A stretch of 43,424 bases of DNA from Hyphomicrobiales bacterium (GTDB lineage Bacteria; Pseudomonadota; Alphaproteobacteria; Rhizobiales; Devosiaceae), in NCBI GenBank assembly GCA_027065555.1, contig JAMONS010000040.1:1-43424 (forward strand). The letters run 5' to 3'. The notes under the pieces were generated by a model. It saw only the letters and a program-made list of their open reading frames with translations, searched no databases and was not told the DNA's origin. Position 1 is the first letter of the stretch. The number at the start of each line of letters is the position of its first letter. Both the position numbers and the translations under genes were made by a program. This document shows, in pieces, positions 32,295 through 41,903 of the stretch.

Positions 32295-34127
32295 ATGCCA
32301 ACTCCTTTATTGACCCTTAAAAATATTGAACTTAGCTTTGGTGGTGATGCACTACTTGAGGGGGCTGACCTTTATGTAAATAAAGGGGATAAAATAGCAC
32401 TTGTCGGACGCAATGGCTCTGGTAAATCAACCCTTCTAAAAATAATTTCTGGCCTAGTTGAGCCAGATAAGGGCAAGCGGTTTATGCAGCCTAGCACCAC
32501 AATATGCTATTTGGAGCAAGAGCCAGACCTTAGCAAATATGAAACCCTGCTTGATTATGTGAAATCAGGACTAAGCCCATTAGATGATGAACATTATGCG
32601 CAATATTTATTAAATCAGTTTGGTTTAAGTGATGATAGAAGCACCAAAAACCTCTCTGGCGGTGAAATAAAGAGAGCAGCTTTAGCAAAGGTTTTAGCGC
32701 CAAATCCTGATATATTATTATTAGATGAGCCAACAAACCATCTTGATTTACCAGCCATTACTTGGCTGCAGGAAGAACTTAAAAATCTCAAAGCAGCGCT
32801 GGTGATTATTAGTCATGATAGAAGGTTTTTGTCTGATCTTTCTTCAAGCACTTTATGGGTTGATAGAGGTAAAACACATCAATTAAATTTTGGGTTTGAT
32901 AGGTTTGAGGTTTGGCGTGAAAAGTTTTTTGAGGAAGAGGAAATAGAGCGTCATAAATTAAAACGTAAAATTGTGCGTGAAGAACATTGGGTTCGTTATG
33001 GGGTTACGGCAAGGCGAAAGCGCAATGTTAGACGCATGGGTGAATTAACGGCATTAAGAGAAGAAAAGAAAAATCAACGTGCGCAAATTGGTAAAGTTGC
33101 ATTAAATGCAGCAACGGCAAAGGTCTCTGGCAATATAATTATCGAGGCCAAAAATATTTCTAAATCATTTGGCGATGTTCCTATAATAAATGATTTTTCA
33201 ACTCGCATTATGCGTGGCGATAGAGTTGGCATAATTGGCCCTAATGGTGCTGGTAAAACTACACTTGTTAAATTACTTATTGGCGAACTTGAACCCGATG
33301 GTGGTGAAGTAAAACTTGGATCGAACATTGAATTAGGCTTGCTTGATCAAACACGATCAACCCTATCTCCTAAAACTAGTTTAAAAGATGCTCTTAGCGG
33401 TGGCGGCACTGATATTATTGAAATAAACGGCACTTCTCGACATATTATTTCTTATATGAAGGACTTTCTATTTAGCCCTGAGCAAGCAGGCACACCGCTT
33501 GAAAAACTATCAGGGGGCGAAAGAGCCAGAGTAAGTTTGGCAAAGACGCTCTCCCTGCCCTCAAACCTATTGGTGCTTGATGAGCCAACCAATGATTTAG
33601 ATTTAGAGACGCTTGATTTATTGCAAGAAATGATTGCGGATTATTCTGGCACGGCAATTATTGTTAGTCATGATCGTGATTTTTTGGATAGGGTTGCAAC
33701 TTCTATTATTGCTTATGAAGATAATGGCGATTTTGCTAACGCTTCTACTGCCAACAGCACTTGGACAAAATATATTGGTGGTTATTCTGATTATGAGAGG
33801 CAAGTGAAAAACAAGCCCTCTTCTCAATCACAAGAAAAAACTCCAAGAGAAAAAACCAAGCAACAAAAAAGCTCAATATCAAATAAAAAAAAGAAACTGT
33901 CTTTTAAGCAGCAGCATGCGCTAAAAACCTTGCCCAAAATGATTGATGATTTAACAAAGAACATTGCAAAAATTGAAGAAAAATTGGCGCAAAGTGATTT
34001 TTATTCAACAGACAGAGAAGGCTTTGAGAGATTAAGCAAAGAATTAATAGCGCATCAAGAGAAACTTATTGAGCATGAAAATAACTGGCTTGAAATCGAA
34101 ATGGAGCGTGAGGAATTAGAGGATTAA
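32295..34127 (+). CDS. uup: ABC-F family ATPase (Uup-like)
   Basis: A 610-residue soluble protein with two ATP-binding cassettes and no membrane domain. The first has Walker [10 protein letters not shown], signature LSGGE and Walker [14 protein letters not shown]. The second has Walker [20 protein letters not shown] and [15 protein letters not shown]-terminal coiled-coil region at about 515-610 (basic KKKK linker, then KIEEKLAQ repeats) is the extra domain that marks Uup. ABC-F proteins act on the ribosome or, for Uup, have been linked to DNA-structure and ribosome-assembly phenotypes. It lies 8 bp after glyS and is probably co-transcribed with it. Its stop codon overlaps that of dnaJ on the other strand. 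Confidence 0.9.
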   Translation: MPTPLLTLKNIELSFGGDALLEGADLYVNKGDKIALVGRNGSGKSTLLKIISGLVEPDKGKRFMQPSTTICYLEQEPDLSKYETLLDYVKSGLSPLDDEHYAQYLLNQFGLSDDRSTKNLSGGEIKRAALAKVLAPNPDILLLDEPTNHLDLPAITWLQEELKNLKAALVIISHDRRFLSDLSSSTLWVDRGKTHQLNFGFDRFEVWREKFFEEEEIERHKLKRKIVREEHWVRYGVTARRKRNVRRMGELTALREEKKNQRAQIGKVALNAATAKVSGNIIIEAKNISKSFGDVPIINDFSTRIMRGDRVGIIGPNGAGKTTLVKLLIGELEPDGGEVKLGSNIELGLLDQTRSTLSPKTSLKDALSGGGTDIIEINGTSRHIISYMKDFLFSPEQAGTPLEKLSGGERARVSLAKTLSLPSNLLVLDEPTNDLDLETLDLLQEMIADYSGTAIIVSHDRDFLDRVATSIIAYEDNGDFANASTANSTWTKYIGGYSDYERQVKNKPSSQSQEKTPREKTKQQKSSISNKKKKLSFKQQHALKTLPKMIDDLTKNIAKIEEKLAQSDFYSTDREGFERLSKELIAHQEKLIEHENNWLEIEMEREELED

Positions 34128-35287
34128 TTCTTAAACAGGCCTTTTAATTTGGCAAAAAACCCAGACGAAGTCGGGCTGTTATTTTCTTTTGATATTTTTT
34201 GAAATTCTTCTAATAATTCACGTTGACGTTTAGAAAGGTTTTGCGGAATTTCAACGTCCATTTGCACATATAAGTCGCCAAATTTCGTAGTTCTTAAAAT
34301 TGGCATACCTTTGCCCTTTAAGCGCACTCTTTGCCCCGGTTGCATTCCTTTATCCACTTTTACCTTTGCCCTTTTGCCATCAAGAGTTGGCACTTCAAAA
34401 TCACCACCAAGCGCTGCAACAGACATGGTAATTGGCACACGTGCATAAATATCAGCGCCATCACGAGCAAATAACTCATGAGATTTTATTGTAACAAATA
34501 TATAAAGATCGCCAGCAGGGCCACCACGCATTCCAGCCTCGCCCTCATTGCTTAAGCGAATACGAGTGCCATCTTCAATTCCTTTTGGAATATCAACTGA
34601 AAGTTTACGAGATTTTTGCACCCGCCCCTGCCCCGTACAATCTGTGCAAGGTTGATCCATAGTTTGCCCACGTCCATGACAATGCGGGCATGTGCGCTCA
34701 ATAGTAAAAAAACCTTGCGAAGCGCGTACCTTGCCATGACCATTGCATGAGCTACATGCGCTCATTCCCGTGCCCGGCTTTGCGCCCGAGCCTTCACAAA
34801 TCTCACAAGCGGCCATGCTTGGAACATCAATTTCAACAGTGCGCCCTAAAAACGCTTCATCTAATTCTACTTCAAGATTATATCTAAGATCAGAACCCCT
34901 TAAAGCCGAAGGGCGCTCTCGCCCTCGAGCGCCAGCCGCTCCTGCAGCTCCCCCTGCCGCTCCCATAAAATCGCCAAAAATATCTTCAAACATATCGGAC
35001 ATAGAAGACGAGAAATCATTACCAAAACCTTGCGCTTGCCCTCGTGCGCCCATGCCACCATTTTCAAAAGCTGCATGGCCAAAACGATCATAAGCGGCAC
35101 GTTTTTGCGGGTTTTTTAGAGTGTCGTATGCCTCGCTGATTTCTTTGAATTTATGTTCAGCGCTTTCATCGTTCGGGTTACGATCTGGGTGGAACTGCAT
35201 TGCCAATTTACGATAGGCAGATTTAAGTACCTTTTCATCGGCGCTTTTTTCAACCTCTAATATTTCATAATAACAAATTTTAGACAA
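34124..35287 (-). CDS. dnaJ: Chaperone DnaJ (Hsp40)
   Basis: A 387-residue co-chaperone stimulating DnaK ATPase. The J domain has HPD at 33-35 and [13 protein letters not shown] at the start. A Gly/Phe/Ala-rich region follows at about 80-125. The zinc-binding domain has four CxxCxGxG repeats ([32 protein letters not shown]), then the C-terminal substrate domains. The initiation codon must be TTG at 35285-35287: no ATG or GTG lies near it in frame, and the usual M-S-K-x-x-Y-Y-E start aligns exactly. AAGGG sits about 9 bases before it. The start lies in a 16-bp tandem duplication. Confidence 0.95.
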   Translation of the reverse strand: MSKICYYEILEVEKSADEKVLKSAYRKLAMQFHPDRNPNDESAEHKFKEISEAYDTLKNPQKRAAYDRFGHAAFENGGMGARGQAQGFGNDFSSSMSDMFEDIFGDFMGAAGGAAGAAGARGRERPSALRGSDLRYNLEVELDEAFLGRTVEIDVPSMAACEICEGSGAKPGTGMSACSSCNGHGKVRASQGFFTIERTCPHCHGRGQTMDQPCTDCTGQGRVQKSRKLSVDIPKGIEDGTRIRLSNEGEAGMRGGPAGDLYIFVTIKSHELFARDGADIYARVPITMSVAALGGDFEVPTLDGKRAKVKVDKGMQPGQRVRLKGKGMPILRTTKFGDLYVQMDVEIPQNLSKRQRELLEEFQKISKENNSPTSSGFFAKLKGLFKN

Positions 35288-35316
35288 TTTGTAGCACCCT
35301 TAATTTGTAGTACCCT
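35285..35316 (-). repeat. 16-bp imperfect tandem duplication at the dnaJ start
   Basis: On the minus strand AGGGTACTACAAATTA is followed by AGGGTGCTACAAATTG, two consecutive 16-base copies with two differences. The second copy ends in the TTG start codon of dnaJ. The AGGG Shine-Dalgarno is thereby present twice. Confidence 0.9.
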
Positions 35317-35329
35317 ATAAAATGGCTTA

Positions 35330-35345
35330 GGGGCAAACATGCCCC
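35330..35345 (-). terminator. Short GC hairpin between dnaK and dnaJ
   Basis: GGGGCA at 35330-35335 pairs with TGCCCC at 35340-35345 around AACA. It lies in the 87-bp gap between dnaK and dnaJ with no T-run after it on the minus strand. It is more likely a processing or attenuating structure that lowers dnaJ expression relative to dnaK than a full terminator. Confidence 0.45.
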
Positions 35346-35374
35346 CAAACCTTATTTATTGTTAACCAATGATT

Positions 35375-37297
35375 TTATGACTTTTTATCATCATCATTTA
35401 TTTCATCATTAACTTCTTCAAAATCAGCGTCCACAATATCATCGTCTTCTTCGCCTGATTGAGCTTCATCGCTCTCTTGCTCGCCTTCTTCTTGCTGAGC
35501 CTTATACATAGCCTCACCAAGTTTCATTGAAGCCTCACCAAGAGTATCGGTTTTCTCTTTAATCTCGTTCGCATTTTCATCTTCAAGTGCAACTTTGAGA
35601 TCTTCAAGCGCTGTTTCAATCGCTTCTTTATCTTCTCCACCAACCTTATCACTATGCTCTTTCATAGATTTCTCGGTTGAATGAATAAGGCTTTCAGCTT
35701 GGTTTTTCGCTTCAACTAATTCACGCTTTGCCTTATCAGCATCAGCATTTGCTTCTGCTTCTTCGACCATGCGCTCAATGTCCGCATCCGATAGACCACC
35801 AGAGGCTTGAATACGAATTTGTTGCTCCTTGCCTGTGCCCTTATCTTTTGCCGAAACATTTACGATACCATTGGCATCAATATCAAATGCTACTTCAATT
35901 TGCGGAATACCACGAGGCGCTGGCGGAATACCTGTAAGATCAAAACGACCAAGCGACTTATTATCAGAGGCCATTTCACGCTCGCCTTGGAACACATTAA
36001 TTGTCACGGCTGATTGATTATCTTCAGCGGTTGAAAAAGTCTGTCCCTTTTTGGTTGGGATAGTTGTGTTACGATCAATAAGACGAGTAAACACACCACC
36101 CAAAGTTTCAATGCCAAGTGAAAGCGGGCTAACATCAAGCAACAATACGTCCTTAACATCACCTTGCAAAACACCAGCCTGAATTGCCGCACCAAGCGCC
36201 ACAACTTCGTCTGGGTTCACGCCCTTATGTGGGTCTTTGCCAAAAAACTCTTTTACGGTTTCTTGCACTTTAGGCATACGTGTCATGCCACCAACCAACA
36301 CTACTTCATCAATATCACCAGCCTTAAGACCTGCATCTTTTAGTGCTTTTTTAATTGGCTCAACTGTGCGCTTAATCAAATCTTCAACCAAGCTCTCAAA
36401 CTTTGCTCTAGTTAGTTTAAGTTGGAGATGTTTAGGACCTGACGCATCAGCGGTAATGAAGGGTAGGTTAACTTCGGTTTGCGATGAAGAAGAAAGCTCG
36501 ATTTTAGCCTTTTCAGCCGCTTCTTTTAAGCGTTGAAGTGCCATTTTGTCTTTTCTTAAATCAATGCTTTGCTCTTTTTTGAACTCATCAGCAAGATATT
36601 CAACAAGGCGCATATCAAAATCTTCACCACCAAGAAAAGTATCACCATTGGTTGATTTAACTTCAAATACACCATCACCAATTTCAAGGATAGAAACATC
36701 GAACGTTCCGCCACCAAGATCATAAACTGCAATAATGCCAGTATTATCTTTGTCTAAACCATAGGCAAGAGCTGCGGCAGTTGGCTCGTTAATAATGCGC
36801 AAAACTTCAAGACCAGCAATTTTACCAGCGTCTTTAGTTGCTTGGCGTTGGCTATCATTAAAATATGCTGGAACGGTAATAACTGCTTGGGTAACTTCTT
36901 CACCAAGATAGCTCTCGGCGGTTTCTTTCATTTTACCCAAAATCATGCCCGAAACTTCACTTGGTGACATTTTCTTGCCATCAACTTCAACCCAAGCATC
37001 ACCATTATCCCCTTTAACAATTTTATAGGGAACAAGTTTCTTGTCCTTCTTTACCATCGGATCATCATAACGACGACCAATAAGGCGCTTAACTGCAAAT
37101 AATGTGCCCTCAGGATTGGTAACGGCTTGGCGTTTTGCAGGCTGACCAACAAGGCGCTCGCCATCTGCTCCAAAAGCTACCATTGAAGGGGTTGTGCGCG
37201 CACCTTCGGCGTTTTCAATAATTTTAGGATCTTTGCCGTCCATAACAGCGACACATGAATTAGTTGTTCCTAAATCAATTCCAATAATTTTTCCCAT
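35375..37297 (-). CDS. dnaK: Chaperone DnaK (Hsp70)
   Basis: A 640-residue ATP-dependent chaperone. The nucleotide-binding domain has [16 protein letters not shown] at the start, [40 protein letters not shown] and [14 protein letters not shown]. The interdomain linker reads [19 protein letters not shown]. The substrate-binding domain and an acidic C-terminal tail ([14 protein letters not shown], typical of bacterial DnaK) follow. AGAGGA precedes the ATG. A close match to the alphaproteobacterial RpoH promoter lies about 100 bp upstream. Order grpE-dnaK-dnaJ on one strand. Confidence 0.99.
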   Translation of the reverse strand: MGKIIGIDLGTTNSCVAVMDGKDPKIIENAEGARTTPSMVAFGADGERLVGQPAKRQAVTNPEGTLFAVKRLIGRRYDDPMVKKDKKLVPYKIVKGDNGDAWVEVDGKKMSPSEVSGMILGKMKETAESYLGEEVTQAVITVPAYFNDSQRQATKDAGKIAGLEVLRIINEPTAAALAYGLDKDNTGIIAVYDLGGGTFDVSILEIGDGVFEVKSTNGDTFLGGEDFDMRLVEYLADEFKKEQSIDLRKDKMALQRLKEAAEKAKIELSSSSQTEVNLPFITADASGPKHLQLKLTRAKFESLVEDLIKRTVEPIKKALKDAGLKAGDIDEVVLVGGMTRMPKVQETVKEFFGKDPHKGVNPDEVVALGAAIQAGVLQGDVKDVLLLDVSPLSLGIETLGGVFTRLIDRNTTIPTKKGQTFSTAEDNQSAVTINVFQGEREMASDNKSLGRFDLTGIPPAPRGIPQIEVAFDIDANGIVNVSAKDKGTGKEQQIRIQASGGLSDADIERMVEEAEANADADKAKRELVEAKNQAESLIHSTEKSMKEHSDKVGGEDKEAIETALEDLKVALEDENANEIKEKTDTLGEASMKLGEAMYKAQQEEGEQESDEAQSGEEDDDIVDADFEEVNDEINDDDKKS

Positions 37298-37395
37298 TAT
37301 CTATTCCTCTTAATTTTAGCGAACTTTATTTAACCCCAAATAGCGGCGGTATATTTCAAGTCCCTGATGGGTAAATGCTCAATAGAGCGTTGTGG

Positions 37396-37427
37396 CGTAT
37401 ATAAGGTTCACTTGAGTGACCTTCAAG
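37396..37427 (-). promoter_or_regulatory. Heat-shock (RpoH/sigma-32) promoter of dnaK
   Basis: On the minus strand CTTGAA (37427-37422) is followed after 16 bases by CTTATATACG (37405-37396). This fits the alphaproteobacterial heat-shock consensus (CTTG, spacer, CyTATnTnnG) at every defined -10 position. The expected start point near 37389 gives a leader of about 90 bases before the dnaK ATG. It lies in the 154-bp grpE-dnaK gap; nothing else stands out there. Confidence 0.75.
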
Positions 37428-37451
37428 CACCAAATCAAATATTTTTGTTTT

Positions 37452-38099
37452 TTATGCCTGTTTATCAATATATTGCTTTGAAAAACTTATATCACCGTCT
37501 TCAAATGGCTTTTCATCTACCTTTGGAGGTTTTGAGCCCTTTGCAATTCCAACCAAAGCTGGGCGCAAAATCCGCTCGCCAATTACAAAACCGGGTTGAA
37601 TTTCTTCAACAATAGTTCCATCAGGTTCTGAGCTGTTTGGCACTTCAAACATTGCTTGGTGCTTATGAGGGTCAAACTTTTCGCCCAATGATAAAATCGG
37701 CTTCACACCGTTTGCTTGTAAAAGGCGCTGCATCTCACGATCAGTCATTTCTATGCCCTCAACCAAAGAGTTTAGAACCTTATCTCCACTTTCCCTAGCC
37801 TCTTTTGGAACGGTAGATAAAGCACGAGAAAGATTATCGGTAGCGCCAAGCATATCACGAGCAAAATTGGCAATCGCATAAGTGCGAGCTTCGCCAACTT
37901 CTCTTGCGGTACGCTTTCGCAAATTTTCCATTTCTGCAATAGTGCGCAAAAGTCGATCTTTCATGTCGGCATTATCTGCAACTAAAATCTCATTTTCAGC
38001 ATTTAATGCGGCAATTGGATCAATCTCTTGATTTTCATTTTCCTCGTTAAGAGGCGATTCTAGGTTTTCTTCGTCAATATTATCATTGTCTTCTTGCAT
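37452..38099 (-). CDS. grpE: Nucleotide exchange factor GrpE
   Basis: A 215-residue cofactor of DnaK. An acidic N-terminal region (about 1-30, Glu/Asn-rich) leads to a long coiled-coil helix with RLLRTIAEMENLRKRTAREV, the family's conserved core. The four-helix and beta domains follow, with LVEGIEMTDREMQRLLQANG and the signature GEKFDPHKHQAM(F)EVP, then IVEEIQPGFVIGERILRPA. AAGAG lies 6 bases before the ATG. It follows hrcA on the same strand after 76 bp. Confidence 0.97.
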   Translation of the reverse strand: MQEDNDNIDEENLESPLNEENENQEIDPIAALNAENEILVADNADMKDRLLRTIAEMENLRKRTAREVGEARTYAIANFARDMLGATDNLSRALSTVPKEARESGDKVLNSLVEGIEMTDREMQRLLQANGVKPILSLGEKFDPHKHQAMFEVPNSSEPDGTIVEEIQPGFVIGERILRPALVGIAKGSKPPKVDEKPFEDGDISFSKQYIDKQA

Positions 38100-38175
38100 A
38101 TTTAGCTCTTACTTTATTAAATTATAAATTAGTATAATTGTTCTTAACTGCATATCGGCGTTCTTATTACAGATA

Positions 38176-39258
38176 TCAACTCTTAAGTGCAACAATTCTT
38201 GAAATAACATGTGCTGTATAATCAACTACTGGCACAATGCGAGCATAATTTAGCCTTGTAGGGCCAATTATCCCCAGTGCCCCCACAATATTTTGCGAAC
38301 CGTCCTTAAAAGGGGCAATTATAACCGAAGATCCTGAAAGAGAAAATAATTTATTTTCCGATCCAATGAAGATTCTAACCCCCTCCCCCGAATCAGCGTC
38401 ATTGAGTAAATCAATTAGTCCTTGTTTGCTTTCTAATTCATCAAATAATTCACGCACCCGCACCAATTCTTCAGATGCCATTGTATCATTAATAAGGTTT
38501 GCTCGCCCTCTAACAATTAAAGTTGGCTTGGCTTTTGAGGCAGATTTTGAAAGAGTTGCAATTCCTGCATCGATTAATTTTGCAGTTAAATCATCTAATT
38601 GCATTTGTTGATTTTCATGTTGGTCTAATAAAACATCTCGTGCCTCAGATATAGTGCGCCCCAACATATAATGGCTTAAATAATTACTTGCCTGCTCTAG
38701 CGCATTTGAACTTACACCCTTTTCAACATTAAAAACCCGATTTTCTACCTGCCCATCATCTCCCACCAAAACCGCCATCACAGTTTCACTATCAAGACGC
38801 ACAAATTCTATATGCTTAAGCACCATATCAGTTTTAGAAGTTATCACCATGCCAGCACCCTGACAAAGCCCAGAAAGCAACGTGCTGGCCTTAGTCAATA
38901 AGTCCTCAAGCGCAACATCATCAGTGCCGTGCTCAATTTGCTTTGCAATATTTTGCCGCTCTTCATTGTTAATTGTGCCAGTTTCAAGCATAGCATCAAC
39001 AAAGAACCTTAACCCAGATTGCGTAGGCGCTCGCCCTGCCGAAATATGCGGTGCGGCAATTAGTCCAAGCTCCTCTAAATCCATCATTACATTACGAACC
39101 GATGCAGGGGAGAGGCTAGTTTGTAACATACGGGAAAGCTGGCGTGAGCCAACTGGCTCGCCCGTTTCAATATATGATTCTACTAGGCGCTTAAAAATAT
39201 CTTGTGAACGCTGATTAAGCGAAGTTAGAAATTTTTCTGAATTTGAATTTTTATCCAT
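38176..39258 (-). CDS. hrcA: Heat-inducible transcription repressor HrcA
   Basis: A 360-residue repressor. An N-terminal winged helix binds CIRCE operators: LNQRSQDIFKRLVESYIETG, then SRQLSRMLQTSLSPASVRNV. A GAF-like middle and the C-terminal part (GALGIIGPTRLNYARIVPVVDYTA) complete the family pattern. It normally represses groESL. I find no CIRCE element in this window, so its targets lie elsewhere; dnaK here has an RpoH promoter instead. It is divergent from rph across 97 bp. Confidence 0.96.
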   Translation of the reverse strand: MDKNSNSEKFLTSLNQRSQDIFKRLVESYIETGEPVGSRQLSRMLQTSLSPASVRNVMMDLEELGLIAAPHISAGRAPTQSGLRFFVDAMLETGTINNEERQNIAKQIEHGTDDVALEDLLTKASTLLSGLCQGAGMVITSKTDMVLKHIEFVRLDSETVMAVLVGDDGQVENRVFNVEKGVSSNALEQASNYLSHYMLGRTISEARDVLLDQHENQQMQLDDLTAKLIDAGIATLSKSASKAKPTLIVRGRANLINDTMASEELVRVRELFDELESKQGLIDLLNDADSGEGVRIFIGSENKLFSLSGSSVIIAPFKDGSQNIVGALGIIGPTRLNYARIVPVVDYTAHVISRIVALKS

Positions 39259-39269
39259 ATCCTTAAATA

Positions 39270-39283
39270 TAGATATTTATCTA
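39270..39283. promoter_or_regulatory. 14-bp palindrome TAGAT-N4-ATCTA in the hrcA/rph promoter region
   Basis: TAGATATTTATCTA is a perfect inverted repeat 11 bases before the hrcA ATG, in the shared divergent region. It has the same arms as the site at 22349-22362 upstream of cheD. It could be a regulator site; chance is plausible in such AT-rich DNA. Confidence 0.28.
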
Positions 39284-39355
39284 AAATGCCAAATAAATTA
39301 TGCTTTCAAATATTATTAATAACATATAAAGATTTGCTTTTAAGAGGAAAACAAA

Positions 39356-40072
39356 ATGAGACCATCAGGACGACAATTAAATGAAATGCGAAATGTAACT
39401 ATTGAGCGCAATATTGCTCCACAGGCAGAAGGTTCTTGCCTTATTAGTTTTGGCAATACCAAAGTTTTATGCACAGCATCGGTTGAAACCAAACTACCGC
39501 CGTGGCGACGTGGGCAGGGCGTTGGTTGGGTTACGGCTGAATATGGCATGTTACCACGCTCAACTGGCTCTCGCATGCGCCGAGAAGCAACGCAGGGCAA
39601 ACAAAGCGGGCGAACGCAAGAAATCCAGCGCCTCATAGGTCGCTCAATGCGTGCTATTATTGATATGGAAGCACTTGGTGAAAATCAAGTCACCCTTGAT
39701 TGTGATGTTATTCAGGCCGATGGTGGCACTCGCACTGCCGCAATTTCTGGCGCTTATGTGGCGCTTAGTGAGGCAATTTCTTGGATGATGGCACGAGATA
39801 TTATTAAAAAAAATCCAATTAAAGATAATATTGCCGCAATTTCTTGTGGTATATATCAAGGTGCACCAGTGCTTGATCTTGATTATATTGAGGATAGCGA
39901 GGCTGAAACAGACGCCAATTTTGTTATGAGTGGGTCTGGTAAGATAATTGAAATTCAGGGCACTGCTGAACAGAACCCCTTTTCTCGTGATGAATTAAAT
40001 CAATTATTAGATTTAGCGCAAAAGGGAATTGGCGAAATAATTACAATTCAAAATGAGGCGCTGGCTAAATAA
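39356..40072 (+). CDS. rph: Ribonuclease PH
   Basis: A 238-residue phosphorolytic 3' to 5' exoribonuclease that trims tRNA precursors. It begins [20 protein letters not shown]. Conserved motifs are [79 protein letters not shown], and the C-terminal [16 protein letters not shown]. The full family length is present with no truncation (the E. coli K-12 type frameshift is absent). AAGAGG lies upstream of the ATG. Its stop shares one base with the rdgB start (TAATG). Confidence 0.98.
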   Translation: MRPSGRQLNEMRNVTIERNIAPQAEGSCLISFGNTKVLCTASVETKLPPWRRGQGVGWVTAEYGMLPRSTGSRMRREATQGKQSGRTQEIQRLIGRSMRAIIDMEALGENQVTLDCDVIQADGGTRTAAISGAYVALSEAISWMMARDIIKKNPIKDNIAAISCGIYQGAPVLDLDYIEDSEAETDANFVMSGSGKIIEIQGTAEQNPFSRDELNQLLDLAQKGIGEIITIQNEALAK

Positions 40073-40722
40073 TGAGCGATTGGTTCAAATTAAAACGTGG
40101 TGATAGATTGCTTTTAGCGACCCATAATAAAGGCAAGCTAAAAGAATTTTCCGATCTATTTGCGCCCTTTGGCCTAGAAATTATTTCAGCAGGGCAATTA
40201 GGCTTAAAAGAGCCAATAGAGAACGGCACAAGTTTTAGAGAAAATGCCGCCATTAAGGCTCATGCTAGTGCAAAGGGGGCTAACATGATTGCGCTTGCCG
40301 ATGATAGTGGGTTGATGGTTGATGCGCTTGATGACGCTCCCGGTATTTATACTGCTGATTGGGCTGAGAAACCTGATGGCACTCGTGATTTTGATATTGG
40401 CATGAAAAAGGTCGAGGACGAATTACAAAAAGCTGGCGCAACTTTACCAAAACAAAGAAAAGCCTCCTTTAATGCCACCCTTTGCCTTGCTAATCCACTT
40501 GGAGATGAGCTATTCTTTGAGGGGACAATAAATGGCGAAATGGTCTGGCCGCCTCGTGGGGATTTAGGTTTTGGATTTGATCCAACTTTTAGCCCTCAAA
40601 ATTATGATATAAGTTTTGGTGAAATGAGTTCTGAAATGAAACATAGTTATAAAAGAGGGGAGCAAGGGCTAAGCCATCGCTCTCGTGCTTTTGCAAAAAT
40701 GATTGAGGCATGTTTTGACTAA
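40072..40722 (+). CDS. rdgB: XTP/dITP diphosphatase (non-canonical purine NTP pyrophosphatase)
   Basis: A 216-residue house-cleaning enzyme hydrolysing ITP, dITP and XTP to monophosphates. LLATHNKGKLKEFSDLFAPF is the family's substrate-binding start; ALADDSGLMVDALDDAPGIYTA contains the catalytic acidic pair; GDLGFGFDPTF and KHSYKRGEQGLSHRSRAF complete the pattern. It is translationally coupled to rph and overlaps hemW, an order conserved in Hyphomicrobiales. Confidence 0.97.
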   Translation: MSDWFKLKRGDRLLLATHNKGKLKEFSDLFAPFGLEIISAGQLGLKEPIENGTSFRENAAIKAHASAKGANMIALADDSGLMVDALDDAPGIYTADWAEKPDGTRDFDIGMKKVEDELQKAGATLPKQRKASFNATLCLANPLGDELFFEGTINGEMVWPPRGDLGFGFDPTFSPQNYDISFGEMSSEMKHSYKRGEQGLSHRSRAFAKMIEACFD

Positions 40723-41896
40723 AAATCTAACTCGAGCAAATGGACTTTTTGGTATTTATATTCATTGGCCATTTTGCGTGGCTAAATGCCCCTATTGCGA
40801 TTTTAATTCGCACGTTCCGCACGCCCGATCAATAGGCGGTGCGTTTAGCGAAGATGAATTTGTTGCAAGCTATAAAATTGAATTAGCGCATTACGCAAAC
40901 TTAAAACCAAAACAAAAAGTGCAATCAATTTTCTTTGGTGGTGGCACACCCTCGTTAATGAGCGCCAAAGCGGTTGGTGCAATAATCGAAGAAATTCATG
41001 GCCTATATGATGTTGCTGATAATGCTGAAATTACCCTTGAAGCTAACCCAAATTCTGTTGAGGTAGCAAAATTTAAGGATTATAAAGCCGCTGGCATAAA
41101 CCGGGTTTCGGTTGGTGTGCAATCACTAAGAGATGACGAATTAATAAAACTAGGACGCACCCATTCAGTATCAGAGGCAAAATCTGCTATTGCCATTGCG
41201 CAAAGTATTTTTGAGCGCTCAAGTTTTGATCTTATTTATGCTCGCCCTGAGCAAACTCTTGAAGATTGGCGAGTTGAACTTAACGAAGCGATTGATATGT
41301 CGGCAGGGCATATTTCGCTTTATCAACTAACTATTGAGCAAGGCACACGGTTTTTTGATTTAGCATATTCTGGCAAATTAATAATGCCAAATGCTGATTT
41401 AAGCGCCGATTTTTATCAGCTAACAAATGAAATATGTAATGAAGCTTTTATGCCAGCTTATGAAATTTCTAATCATGCCGTAAAGGGTGAAGAAAGCTTG
41501 CATAATTTATTATATTGGCGCTATGGCGAATATGCAGGAATAGGCCCAGGGGCGCATTCTCGCCTTGTTTTAGATAATGTGCGCCATGCCTTAGACAATG
41601 AAAGATTGCCGCATATTTGGCACAATAAGGTGAGCAATATTGGGCATGGCATTGTTACAAATGACAAGCTAACCTATGAAGAAGAGGGCGATGAATTATT
41701 GTTAATGGGCTTGCGTCTAAGCGAGGGGATTGACCCTAAAAGATTTGAGCAATTATCAGGGCGAGCGCTTGATAAGCATAAAATAAAAGATCTGTTGGGA
41801 TATGGTTATGTTGAGCATCTTAATAATGGCAATCTAAGAGTAACCAATAGTGGTTTTAGCGTGCTTGATGCGGTGGTTGCTGATTTAGCTGCATAA
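40715..41896 (+). CDS. hemW: Radical SAM heme chaperone HemW
   Basis: About 393 residues. The radical-SAM cluster motif CVAKCPYC (Cys21, Cys25, Cys28) follows FGIYIHWPF. IFFGGGTPSLM, EITLEANPNSVE, INRVSVGVQSL and the C-terminal HemW domain (YWRYGEYAGIGPGAHSR) are present. HemW transfers heme to respiratory enzymes; older annotations call it oxygen-independent coproporphyrinogen oxidase, but it has the heme-chaperone layout. No ATG is available: TTG at 40715, 6 bases after GAGG, is the best start (TTG 40703 is the alternative), overlapping rdgB by eight bases. It is convergent with rpoN, 7 bp apart. Confidence 0.94.
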   Translation: MTKNLTRANGLFGIYIHWPFCVAKCPYCDFNSHVPHARSIGGAFSEDEFVASYKIELAHYANLKPKQKVQSIFFGGGTPSLMSAKAVGAIIEEIHGLYDVADNAEITLEANPNSVEVAKFKDYKAAGINRVSVGVQSLRDDELIKLGRTHSVSEAKSAIAIAQSIFERSSFDLIYARPEQTLEDWRVELNEAIDMSAGHISLYQLTIEQGTRFFDLAYSGKLIMPNADLSADFYQLTNEICNEAFMPAYEISNHAVKGEESLHNLLYWRYGEYAGIGPGAHSRLVLDNVRHALDNERLPHIWHNKVSNIGHGIVTNDKLTYEEEGDELLLMGLRLSEGIDPKRFEQLSGRALDKHKIKDLLGYGYVEHLNNGNLRVTNSGFSVLDAVVADLAA

Positions 41897-41903
41897 ATCA
41901 TTT

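Noticed and set aside
38100-39355. CIRCE operators around hrcA and grpE
   Set aside because: No TTAGCACTC-N9-GAGTGCTAA or close variant was found on either strand.
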